This document shows, one piece after another, positions 35,453 through 46,074 of a DNA stretch of 64,000 nucleotides (positions are counted from its first letter, which is position 1; the number at the start of each line of letters is the position of its first letter). Source of the stretch: Xylona heveae TC161 (Eukaryota > Ascomycota > Xylonomycetes > Xylonales > Xylonaceae); contig NW_017264200.1 of NCBI RefSeq assembly GCF_001619985.1, positions 124,001-188,000 on the forward strand. Reading direction: 5' to 3'. The notes beneath the pieces were generated by a model, which saw only the letters and a list, made by a program, of their open reading frames with translations, was not told the DNA's origin and did not search any database. Made by a program: the position numbers and the translations under genes.

Positions 35453-38400
35453 ATGGCGAGTCGCGTCCAGCAAGACGTATTCATAGACGACTCGGACGAC
35501 ACTTGGTGAGAACACTCATCTATGCTATTCAGATAGGATGATCTGTTTTAGAGCAAACTCGCTGACCCTCTCAAGTCCACTCTGTGTCGAAGAGTTTGAT
35601 CTCTCGGATCGGAACTTCAAGCCATGCCCGTGCGGATATAAGGTTGGTTTCTGACTTGACAATTTCATCTGCTTATACCGATATGTATAGATCGGCATCG
35701 GAGAAGCATCTACTTCAGGCTTGCTGGAGAATGCTTCGTGCGATAGAGATAAGACAGCTGACTTGAAACTCTTTTTCAGATCTGTCAATTTTGTTTCAAC
35801 AACATCAGAAACAACTTGAATGGTCTCTGTCCCGCATGCAGAAGGCCGTACGACGACAAAACGATCGAATGGAAGGTTGTTAGTCCAGAAGAGTGAGTTC
35901 ACCTTTCTGTCCAAGAAACTTCTGTTAGGTATGGCGGGGTGACTGATCCGTTGTCAACTAGATTTAAAGCGGACCTCGCGCAGCAAGCTCGAAAGAAGGC
36001 AGCTGCACGACAGAAAGAGGCCCAAAAGCGTGAAGTCGAAGTATTGAATCGGAAACACCTTTCAGGCTTAAGAGTCGTCCAGAAGAACCTCGTATACGTC
36101 GTGGGGCTGAATCCCAAGATCCGCGAAGAGGACTTGTTGCAAACGCTTCGTGGAGAACAATACTTTGGACAATATGGCAAGATCGTTAAGATCGTCGTCA
36201 GTAAAGCCAAAGATGGCTCGCATCCGAATCATTCTTTGGGGGTTTATGTGACCTACGCTCGGAAGCAAGATGCGGCGACTTGCATCGCTGCGGTAGATGG
36301 CTCACAAAATGGCGACCGTGTATTAAGGTAAAACCTTTTGTCAAAATCTTACAGGTCAAATCCACCCTAACCTTTTCATAGGGCGCAGTATGGAACTACC
36401 AAATATTGTTCGGCCTACCTGCGTAACGAGCAGTGTATGAATAGGAATTGCATGTTTTTGCACGAGCCGGGCGAGGAGAATGACTCCTTTACGCGACAAG
36501 ACTTGTCTTCCATGAATGTTGTCTCGACGCAGAGACCCGGACAATCGAGTAACCCTAATCAGCCTCAGCCGCAACCTCCTCCCCAGCAGACACCGCAGAC
36601 CATTGCCGCTGCTACAATGACCCGTGAAATGAGCCGGGAAGGTACAGGAAGTCCGGCTGAAAGCGGCGACGGCTCTGCGTTACCGGCTACAGTCAACTGG
36701 GCCACAAAGCAGCAAGATCGAAGGACCAGTCATCCAACGTCGGCAGCAGTACCTAGTCCCAGAATATTGAATGCTGCTGTCGCTCCTCAGAGTGTCCCAG
36801 AGCCTGCTGAAGAGGACAAATCGACCGGCATAGAAGAACCGCCATTCGCGTCCGAGCCTTCTACTCCCGCAGCAGCATCACCTAGTCCAACAGTCTCACC
36901 CGATACACCCTCGCAACGTGTCCAACATCTGTTAAGGAAGCTGCTGAAGTCGGTCTGTTCGCCAACGTTCAAGTTCAATTTTGCAGAGGGGATGTTCACC
37001 GCTGAAGAGCTTGAAGCTATGCGATTTCTTCCTCTCTTTGATAATAATGGTGGCATTAAACGCCGTGCTGTTCGGGAGCAAGAGGAAAAGGAGCGTCAGG
37101 AACTTGAAGAGGAAGAAGTACAGGCGGCCCTTCAACAAGCGTCTGCTGGTGACTTTGAGGAAAACACGAGAAGCGGAAGCTTACAGCTTGGTGGCGAACC
37201 AGATGTACAGCCAGGCTCTGTGGAAGGCACCGGCGAGTCACTACCAGAACCACGTCGACAGGTCATCCAACCCCCTTCTCAACAACCGATTCCTACCACT
37301 ACCGCTCCTGCTCCCGGATTCAGCACCCCCTTTGCTCTCGCCAACAATCTGTCGAATCTGACGATCAATGGCCGAAGCCTGACGCCCTTGCAACAGCAGC
37401 AACTGTTACTATTGAGGTCAGGTAATACTCAGGCAAGCAACGTCTTGGATCAATATTCTCAGAACCTTGGACTTGCACAAAATGCACAGCCGAATGCTGG
37501 TCTTTTCCAAAATCAGCAGCAACACCTGGCCGCTGCACAAGGTCACATGCGTCATTCTTCTCGCTTCACCTTTGCAAATGATTCTGCTTCCGCCTCTGCG
37601 TCTGTGAAGCCAGCTGCCAATGCCAAGCTCATGGCTCAACAGTCCTCTATGATGCCTACCAATGCGCATCAACTTAGTCAACAACTTTCTCAACATCAGC
37701 CACTTGGACAATTCCACGGAACTACCGTACAGGGCCCGCCCCCCGGTCTCAAACCCACCGGCACTCCACCAGTTACTGGAGGCGGCATGTTTGGTCAAGG
37801 TCACGGTTTCGCTAACGCCATGGGCGGTGGTATTGGTTTCGGTTCAGCAAATCTTCCACAAAAGGAGAACGGCGCGGATCTTATGCGGGAATTGATTCGA
37901 GGCCGAAGTGCAACTAGCAGTACTGGGACGGGTCAGTTTGATGCCGCAAAGCGTGAGTACATGATTTCTTCTTTCCTCCACCACTATCCTTCGACCTCAA
38001 CTCCAGCCCCTGCTCCAGGCCTTCTCAGCTCGCTTTATGGGGGACAGTCGGCTACCTTTCAGGACGCTGGACCCCAGAAGCAGAAGAAGAAGGGGAAGAA
38101 GCACAGACATGCTAACACTTCCTCCTCTGGGGGAGGTGGAATAGTTGATCTTGCGGACCCGAGTATCTTGCAGGCAAGGATGCATCAAGCAAATGCTGGT
38201 TCAGGGCAGGGGCTTTTTGGTGGTCATGGTCAAGGTGGGTACAACCCAGCGAGCATGATGTACAGTGGCGGTTTTGGAAGATGGTAATGTGGGCATTTGC
38301 ACATATTTGTATCTTTTATTCCCTCTTCCCACCCCTCCATCTTCCCTTGAGCAAATTCTTTATTTCTTTAATTGTCTATTTGTTTTTTCTCCTTGCCCGT

Positions 38401-41400
38401 ATTATCTACGGCTTTACCCTTTTGCATTCCTGGTCATGACGGGTACGAAAATATTTCTTTGAAAGCGAGGCATGGGCAGAAGATATCGACTTGGTCTCAT
38501 ACCTTTTTTTTTTATTATTCGGCGTTGTTGACGAAACCCTGGCATTTCATCTATTTCAATATCCAGACGATTGGGATATATCTCTAGTATCCCCTGGGCG
38601 TCGTTTGTTTTCCATCTGTTGTTTCATGTCATTTCAGCCAGCTGCGCTTACGCATTTTATAATGCTGTGGGGTAGATTATCCTTCACCTTCACGACACGC
38701 CCGTCTTCGTCTTCGTCATGGCCATCGTGTACGTTAGCTCCCCAGTCAGTACTGTGGTACCACGGGGAGAATTGCATTAGAAGACACATTCTTTTCTTTC
38801 TCCTTTATTTATATTGCTTTTCCACTTCATGTTTTATTTGGCCTGTGACGAAGACGATGATGGTGAGCGAAAAGATGATGTCGTGAGCGATAGCTGTGCG
38901 CGGTCCCCTTATGCCGAGTCGAGTCGTAATGCTCCGGAGCTGTACATAATTACTGTAGCCACTTTCGTCTCTGCTGGCCTTGTTCCCCCTTTTCCTGTCA
39001 GCATCTTGGAGGAGGTCGGTCCCAAGCTAACTGTTTCATGCATAGATGAGCACGACTTCGGAGCTTTGGCAAATGCTTCGCCGCCCATGGGCGTTTCAAT
39101 GAGCGGTAATTTGCTTGGCACTTCCGCAAAGACCCCATTTAGCCCCGTGGACTATCCCTCAGGACGCCCGACACCGCCTGTTCCTCCGGGTCTGAATATC
39201 CCCCCCAGCCAAGTACTTGCGGCTCTTGGTAGTGCTGATGCCAATGAACCAAAATCGGCCGCGAAGTCTCGCTCTTCCACCCCTCTTTCAATTACACCGG
39301 CAATTCCTGTCCTTCCGGCTAATGCTCCCTCAAGAAGTGCACCTGATTCAAAAGAGGCAACATTGGACAAGGGAGGGCGCTCCGCGTCGCCAGCTGAGAA
39401 TGACAGATCAGCAGTGTCTGATGATACTGCTGCAATGAAAATTGCTCCTGAACAGCCGGTACTCAGCTCAAATGTAGTCTCTGCATCTGATAAGGACTCT
39501 GCGCTTCGGGGAGAAGAAAGAAAATCATCTCTAGAAAAGGCTCTAAGCGGTGATACTGTCCAGTCCGTCTTTGAAAAAGTTCAGGATGCCAAGGCCGTCT
39601 CCGAGACTCCCAAGCGCCAACATCCTGGGAAACTCGATATAACCGCCGCAACGAAGGTGGAATTAAAGGAGCCGGAAGAGACAGCAAACGTTGAGACGCC
39701 ATCTACCAAAGCGAGTCGATCAACAATAACCGCCGCTGCGGCATCTCGGCCAGAAACGCCATCGGCCATGGCTGCCTCACGCTCTGAATCTCCTGCTATC
39801 CGACAGGCCCAACCAAGAACGCTTCGAGTTGTGCCTACACCAAAGACAGAGACTCCTCCACCAGCGTCGGCAACGTCAACGATGAGTGCAATTGGAAATA
39901 TTATAGGAAGACAGCCATCACGACAGCCCAGTATAGCTTCGCTTCAGAGACCGGACACGCCGGCAAGCGAACTGATTTCAGATAATGCTTCTGTAGTTTC
40001 AGCCTCAGTGTCACGAGCAAGTTCTCCCCCTCCAAGCAAGGTAGGATCTGCTCCTGTCCGGGTGACGACCAAGAGCCAGCAAAAGAAGCAAAGGCAGGAG
40101 CGCGCACGGCAAGCTGAGTTGGCCAAAAAATCCGATGAATCAGCCAGCCAACCAACCGAAGAGTCATTTCAGGCACCCATCATTGGTCGGAAGAAGAAGG
40201 TCAAGAAACCCTCGAGCGCAAGCGATAGTGGTCAGGGCAGTAGAACAAGCACTCCGGCGCCCAAGGAAAAGACCAAAGATGAGGCCCCGGTTGACAGGCC
40301 TGCCTCATCTCAACAAACAAAGCAGACTACTTCCACCACCAGCATCAACAATAAACCAACCGAAGAGAAGGCGACTCCAGCCGGTGCTGCAGGATCATCC
40401 ACTGAAGCCCCAGCGCCGCAGAAACCTGCCTTGACTGCTGCGTCAATTATTGCCGAACTGCAAGCTGCCGGCGAGATTGATACTTCGAAAATGTCTTTTT
40501 TTCAACCGCTGATTGGCTTGGGTCATCGGTTCGAAATTGGCCCGGATGAGCTTTTGAATTTGGACACTAAAGTCACAATCTCCAACGAGGACCAAGCCAA
40601 GCTTTCAGAGGGTCACCCCATCCGGATTCCCGGAAAGCCAGGCGTTCCTTCTAGTCGGGTGTTGATCTCATCTGGCGGTTGTGCTCTACGGGGCTTGACC
40701 ACTGAGCAAGAAGACCGGTTCCTCGAGCTTGAAGAACGAATCATGTCTTCTGGTGGTCCCACGCGATATATGCACGCCAGACACGGCAGCGCCACCGCTG
40801 GCGGCGACACTCGTTTCTCCATGATTGGCGGCCGCGTCGTACAGAATAATTCCCCAGGATATTCTTCTTCCTCTGGGCAGGGCGGTCTTTCGTCCCACAA
40901 GCCCGGCACGGACCCGACTAGCAAAGTCCGCGTCGATGAAGCACTGGGTTATATCAACCAGTATGTCATGCCAGCGCTGCCATCGACTAGCAAATCAATT
41001 ACGGCGCAGACCTTGACCGACTTTGGTCTCCGCATGGCCGGCGACGAGTCTCGCTCTTTTAGAGCCCCTGATCCCGCTAGGTATGTTTTGTCTAATTTCC
41101 CTCGCCTTAAATATCCATTTTTTCCTTGCGCCTTATCTCCTTATATTTTTTCCCTGCCCGTCTAATTCCTCTCAACTTGTTTTCGAAACGAGTACTAATT
41201 ACCCTTTGTTTCTAGTCTTGGCATCCCCCTCTCCACTGCCGGCGCTCTGCCCAGCATGCCCCTTCTCAACCCTGAAGAAGCAGAAGCCGCCCTGATCGCC
41301 GCCCGCAAAGAAACAGAAGCCCTTGAAAAGAAGCTTAATACCCTGATCAAGCGTAATCGGCGTCTCGGGCTCGGTCCCAACCCTACGACCGCCGCGACTT

Positions 41401-41402
41401 GA
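35453..41402 (+). CDS. NOT4: CCR4-NOT E3 ubiquitin ligase subunit Not4, long form
   Basis: Seven exons: 35453-35505, 35576-35642, 35780-35892, 35962-36327, 36382-38234, 39046-41080 and 41216-41402. They total 4674 nt (1557 residues). The N-terminus carries the Not4 C4C4 RING (CPLCVEEF, CPCGYKICQFCFNNI, CPAC; about 18-62), then a helical linker, an RRM (LVYVVGLNPKIREEDLL; about 118-205) and a C3H1 finger (CSAYLRNEQCMNRNCMFLH). The rest is disordered. The 3' part includes QQKKQRQERARQAE, QAPIIGRKKKVKK and a final coiled coil (LNPEEAEAALIAARKETEALE). Exon 5 is open beyond the donor to a stop at 38287, so a shorter 834-residue product is possible by intron retention. The 5' half is certain; joining the 3' half rests on an AAG/GTGGGT donor, a GCTAAC branch site, matching phase and my recollection of about 1500-residue Eurotiomycete Not4. 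Confidence 0.75.
38235..39045 (+). other. Proposed 811-nt intron within NOT4 (or intergenic region)
   Basis: The donor is AAG followed by GTGGGT at 38235. The acceptor is CATAG ending at 39045, with GCTAAC 10-15 nt upstream. Phase is 1 on both sides, and the junction codon is GAT (GHGQ, then DEHDFGAL). The first 53 nt are also open in the exon frame up to 38287. The interior is T-rich and contains no supported gene. If it is not an intron, it is a 750-nt intergenic region with a separate gene beginning at or before 39046, but the first in-frame ATG would then be 39087. Confidence 0.55.
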
Positions 41403-41699
41403 TGCTTTTTTTAATGCCTCTTCTCACTCTCTTCATGGTTTTTTTTATTTTTTATTTTTTCTCTGTTTTTATCTTTATTTTATTTTAATTTCTAAATCTC
41501 TCTTCGTCATGTATCATGTGTCTCTTTTTTTGTTACACTTCACATGTATTTTATTGCGCATTACGACGACATACATCCATGCATTTATTCTTGTGGAAAT
41601 ATCTTTTTAAAATGCTTTCCCTTTTCTTTCTTTTTTTTCCTCTCTCCCCTCTTTATCTTTTCTCTTTCTTTCCTTGTTGCTTATTTGGACATACATCCG

Positions 41700-41724
41700 T
41701 ATCATATCATATCATATCATATCA
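41700..41724. repeat. Pentanucleotide microsatellite (ATATC)n
   Basis: About five copies of a five-base ATATC-type unit lie in tandem in the NOT4/ATG13 intergenic region. Confidence 0.8.
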
Positions 41725-41803
41725 AACGTCCGACTTACTGGACGTTCTGTATGTACGTATGTCTGTATGTATGTCTGTTTGTACATACACAATGCCCTGT
41801 AAA

Positions 41804-41830
41804 ATCCATCCATCCATCCATCCATCCATG
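41804..41830. repeat. Tetranucleotide microsatellite (ATCC)n
   Basis: About six tandem copies of ATCC are followed by ATGCATGG, which makes a small local palindrome. Confidence 0.85.
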
Positions 41831-41984
41831 CATGGATCGATGCCTGGATTCAAAATTCACAACAAAAGGCAAGGGGTAAATGGGAACGGCCAAAGTTTAA
41901 CTTTAACGGGTCCAAGGCGTAAAAGGTGTAAAACCAACCCTATTTGGCGCAACTTTTAGATTTTCAGTTACATCTTTCTCTTTA

Positions 41985-42004
41985 TCTCTCTCACGTGAGA
42001 GAGA
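41985..42004. promoter_or_regulatory. Perfect 20-bp palindrome around an E-box
   Basis: TCTCTCTCACGTGAGAGAGA reads the same on both strands and centres on CACGTG, a bHLH-type core. It sits between two 3' ends, so a promoter role is not obvious; it may be chance from the CT-rich context or mark a non-coding transcript. Confidence 0.5.
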
Positions 42005-42261
42005 CAAACAACCTACATTGTACTATATCATCATTAATACCAAATGTATTAATTGTATTTATCCCATGTCTTTCATTGCATTGTGCGCCATGCTACGAAG
42101 TAATACTCTACTACTGATTTTTTTTGCATAAAGGTCAGTCATATAAAATCCGAAACGGTGGGCACGAGTCGACAAACAGAGACAAACAAATGCGAGAGGA
42201 TGGAATGGAAAAAAGGGGAATATATAAATTAATAATAATACGACGGTCACACTATATAAAA

Positions 42262-42288
42262 CAGTCCAGTCCAGTCCAGACCAGTCCG
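42262..42288. repeat. Short CAGTC tandem repeat
   Basis: Five imperfect copies of CAGTC (one with CAGAC) are in tandem, followed by a CT microsatellite to about 42302. Confidence 0.75.
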
Positions 42289-42362
42289 CGCTCTCTCTCT
42301 CTCCTATAAGCTCCATACGATCCTATACCTATACCTATATCAGATCAAACAAAGTGAAATTT

Positions 42363-42389
42363 AAAAAAAAAAAAAACAAAAAAAAAAAA
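42363..42389. repeat. A-rich homopolymer tract
   Basis: Two runs of A are interrupted by a single C. This is a low-complexity tract in the ATG13 3' flank. Confidence 0.85.
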
Positions 42390-43004
42390 GTATCATCTCA
42401 ACAAGTCTCATTCATCTGATAGACGCCTGTGCCTTGCACCTTGCAATAAATTTGCATCATCCAACAAGTAATAGAGAATAAATCAGTCTGGAATCCTTCC
42501 GTCTTATAACAGTTCAGTTTGCGGTGAATTATAAATCAAAAATAGCGGGGAAAAGAGAAAAGAAAAGAGAAGAGAAGACGAAAGAGAACAAACTCCGCCG
42601 TTTGACAAATCGCCATTGTGACACATGACTCGGTAGATAAAATATTCTGAGCGCGGATCTGCAGGCCCAAACCGATTCAGAACAAATATAACTCGACAAA
42701 GATCCATCCAAATGCTTGTAATGCTGAGGGAGTAAGGGTATGTGATGATATATGCACCTCGTTAAAAGAGTAGTCGTAGTAGTGGCGTAGTCGCTTGCGG
42801 CAGGAACGCATCCCATTGATTTGAGGCTGAGGATATAGACAGGGTAATTCGAGAGATGTCACTCTTTCTGCGCCATCACGGTATTGAGGGGAACAAGCCG
42901 AGGAGTACAAATGCCGTTTAAGACTGCCTGTGATATGCCTCTTTGTTTGTACAGACCGACAATGGTATGAAAAGAGAATATACAGTACAACAAAAACGGC
43001 CCAT

Positions 43005-46000
43005 TTAACCCCACAAGTGACCACGGCGGCTGCCTCTTCGACTAGACGCCGAGGAACCTCCGCGTTCTGTCGGGGCTTCGTTGCGGCCTTCTTCAATGCT
43101 TCGTCGCGACTGGACTCCGCCAAAATCACTCATTGCAAATAAAAGTGGCTCGTCCTCGTCAAAAGTTCCAGGCCGCGTAAAGCTGTATCGCCCGCCTCGA
43201 CGGTCAGAGGCGCTAGAACCAGTTCCCCTTTCAAAGGAACCAGAAGTTTGAGGTGGAGTCAATCTTCGGTTCCCAGTGCCATAGCGCTGTCGGGACGAGG
43301 AATGCAGACCACTGAGGGTGGTACTTCGAGGATGAGACGGTAGGCCGTCGTCGGGTGATTCAACCGACGAGGGTATCGCTTGTGACTCTGAACTCGTAGT
43401 CGGTTGGAGCGGTCGAACCGGACCATCGTCCGAAGGCATATCAGGATCCGGGGTCTCCTGCAGGTTGACCAAGGCACTCAAGCTCAGAGGCGGCACCTCC
43501 GCACCTAAACTGGCGCTACGCATGCTCATTGGCAAAAGATCGGCCGATTCTTCCTCGGCCGTGACGTGCCGTTGATGTGCGACGGAGCTGGACCGACGGT
43601 TATGTGAATGATGAGGTCGTGGAGAGGTGGGAATGGGGATAGCACCCGATCCTCTCCCGCTTGGTAGTTCCTCGGATATGTTACTTTCTCGTCGTGAATC
43701 CTCGTCGTCTTCATCGCGAGTGTTTCGCCGTCTCCCACCGGTGCGACTTCGATGGGGTGGCGGATAGTCCGCAATGCTATTCGCACTAAGTCGTGAAGGG
43801 ATTGCGGGTGTATGCGGCGTGTGGGGTGAAATGGGTTTGCCAGGCGATGATGCTGCCGTAGAGATGGAGGTTCCGGCTATCATGGCGGGAACGCTGTACA
43901 GTTGGCGGCTTGAAGAACTCGACGATCGGTGCATGAGCATCGAGGAAGACATGGAATCAGACAACGCTGCGTTCGAGTCACGCATCCGCTGGAATCGTGA
44001 CAGGGCAGCAGTTGGTCCCACCGGACCCTGAAAGCTCTTGAGATCCTTCTTCGTATCAAGCATCTTCAAAAAATCAGAAATGTTATCATCGTCCGTCTTA
44101 ATCGAGCTCAAGCTTCCTGTAGCGCCTTCTGCCAAGATACCAGAGCCAGGAGGGGCTAGTGAGGAAGCCAGGCTTGTCTTGCCGCTACTGGTATTGTCAT
44201 CATCGGCCTTGCTGTTTCCGCCAGATGACAATCGTCCTCTGCGATGGCTAAAGCTACTGCTATACCGTACAACTGGCGCGGGCCGAGGTGATGCAGAGGG
44301 TGATGAAGCTATAGCAGACTCATTCGAATTTGGAGCCGCTCGCAAAGCCGTTTGAGGGAGGACTCCCAAAGATGACCGATTCCGGGCTTGCGTGAGAGCA
44401 CTCACACCAGAGGCAGCTTTGCCAACCGATGCACGCGGCGACGGCGGTACCACAGGGTCTGCCTTTGAAGGGGAAGCGGACAAGGTTGGTGTCTTGAATG
44501 GCATGAATGAAACCGATGGGCGGCGTCCGGCGGCGGAAGCGCTATCAATCGACCGCAACGATGCCTTTGATCCATGTGTCGATCTCATAGCTAGCGTAGC
44601 GGTGCGTTGGTCGACTGAGCTGGGCGAGCCTCCGCCTGCAAGATCCCTAGCCGCTCGCAAGGCGGAAATAGGACTTGAGCCAGAGGGCGCACCGATGTGA
44701 TGAAAGGTCGATAGGCTCCCGTAAGCCTGCCCAGGGTCAGGCATCTCATCAGCATCCCTCTTGGCCTGAGGTAGTGAGCCCACTTCTCGACCACCACCAA
44801 TGTAAGCAGGCTGTTCGTCTGCTCCGCCCAACGAGGGCTTGAAAAAATGCTCATCAATACCCATGAAATGGGAGCTGAGGAGGGCTTCCGAGTCGTCCAC
44901 TCGAAATTCACAGCTGGTACGATAGGTGACTTGTATTGAAAAGGGACCGGCGGGAGAATCAGTCGACCCAAATGAGAAGGTCTCCGTCACTCGTCCATTC
45001 GCTGGAAATAAAGCGGTTCGCAAAGGGTCGGCTTTGGGCGTCGGTCTCGAAGCGGCACCATTAAAGATGCGATACCTGAGCCTTAGGGCGCCAAAGCTTG
45101 TCCTCTGCTTTGCCAAATGCTTGGAGAATTTCCATGCTGGAAGGAACTTGGAATACGTGTAAAGAGATCGAAACAAAACGATACTTTTCTTGTAGACGGC
45201 GGGCAGAATGGACGCCAAGTCTGCCGGTGCCTCTGCCGTAGGCTGACCAAGCTCAATTTGCCATTGTTCGAGAACCACTTGTGTTCCATTCTCAGTTCGC
45301 GTGGCTCGCCGACCGGTGGGGCTCTCCGCAGAGAGGGCTTCAAGCACATCCCAGCGCTTTCCCTGGTCGTCAATGGTCACTAGACTCTGGTTGTTTGTCA
45401 GGTCGGCCGTGTCAAGGTACACTTCAACAAAGAGTGGTGGGGGCCGAGGATCGACAGCGTCGCAAGTCTTCCACGGTCGCAAGTCATCGCGAAGAACTTC
45501 GGTCTCATCAAGTTCGACGTTAAACTAAGACAAGAGATGATGGGTTAGACATTATTCTTCTAGGCGTCCGAGTGGTAGCAAAACAAACGTGGAGATCTTG
45601 AGATGTTTCCTCAAGATGAACGGGGCCAAAGGAGGAAGATTGACAAGGAAAACATACCCATTTATTCACTCGGACTGTATCAGTTCCTTTAGCGTGAGCA
45701 GGTGGAAGGGGGACCCGGGACTGTAAGATGATAAGAGCGGCTTTGGTGTGAAAGTTCTGCGACGATGACGCCGTGATTAGCTCCCATTTACCATCTCCGA
45801 GAGTTGTTGACCTAAGAGGAAGAAGGGTGCTCTATTCTTGAGGGGGCTAGTGACGAACCTGAATGATTTGATTCAATTTAGATTTGACATCGCGGCTCTG
45901 GGACGAAGGTTGCTGTGCTTGCAGGCCATCGTCGCCGTCGCCGTCTCCGGCGCCCTTGTCCACTGGCGGATTCATCTGAACCGGATCTCGCGAGTTGTTT

Positions 46001-46074
46001 GTTCTTGTAGGGTTCGTCCACGGAGAGTTTGCTGGGGACGCCGTGCGTGGCGGCGTCCGTGTATACTGGTGCAT
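43005..46074 (-). CDS. ATG13: Autophagy initiation factor Atg13
   Basis: Three exons, 46074-45859, 45756-45658 and 45524-43005; 944 residues. The start MHQYTRTPPRTASP and a Pro/Ser-rich leader precede the HORMA domain (about 60-330). That domain has LNQIIQNFHTKAALIILQSR across the first junction, RVNKWFNVELDETEVLRDDL across the second, then FVEVYLDTADL and SLYTYSKFLPAWKFSKHL. FLKMLDTKKDLKSF at about 590 resembles the Atg1/Atg17-binding segment. The remainder is Ser-rich and disordered, as in all Atg13. It scaffolds the Atg1 kinase complex at the phagophore site and is regulated by TORC1 phosphorylation (family knowledge). The size fits filamentous fungi (about 900-1000). Alternative frames over the long third exon are shadows. 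Confidence 0.95.

Larger units (their letters stand above)
41403..43004. other. Convergent intergenic region rich in simple repeats
   Basis: This 1.6-kb region lies between the NOT4 and ATG13 3' ends. It is T-rich to 41690, then has ATATC repeats (41700-41724), ATCC repeats (41804-41830), a 20-bp palindrome (41985-42004), CAGTC repeats (42262-42288), a CT run to about 42302 and an A-rich tract (42363-42389). No coding sequence is supported; the apparent frames are products of the repeats. Confidence 0.55.

Noticed and set aside
38814-39045. Coding extension upstream of the NOT4 3' region
   Set aside because: The frame is open, but the composition is not protein-like and a branch site and acceptor fit an intron end at 39045.
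41700-41830. Tandem repeats considered as a CRISPR-like array
   Set aside because: Units of 4-5 nt without spacers are ordinary microsatellites.
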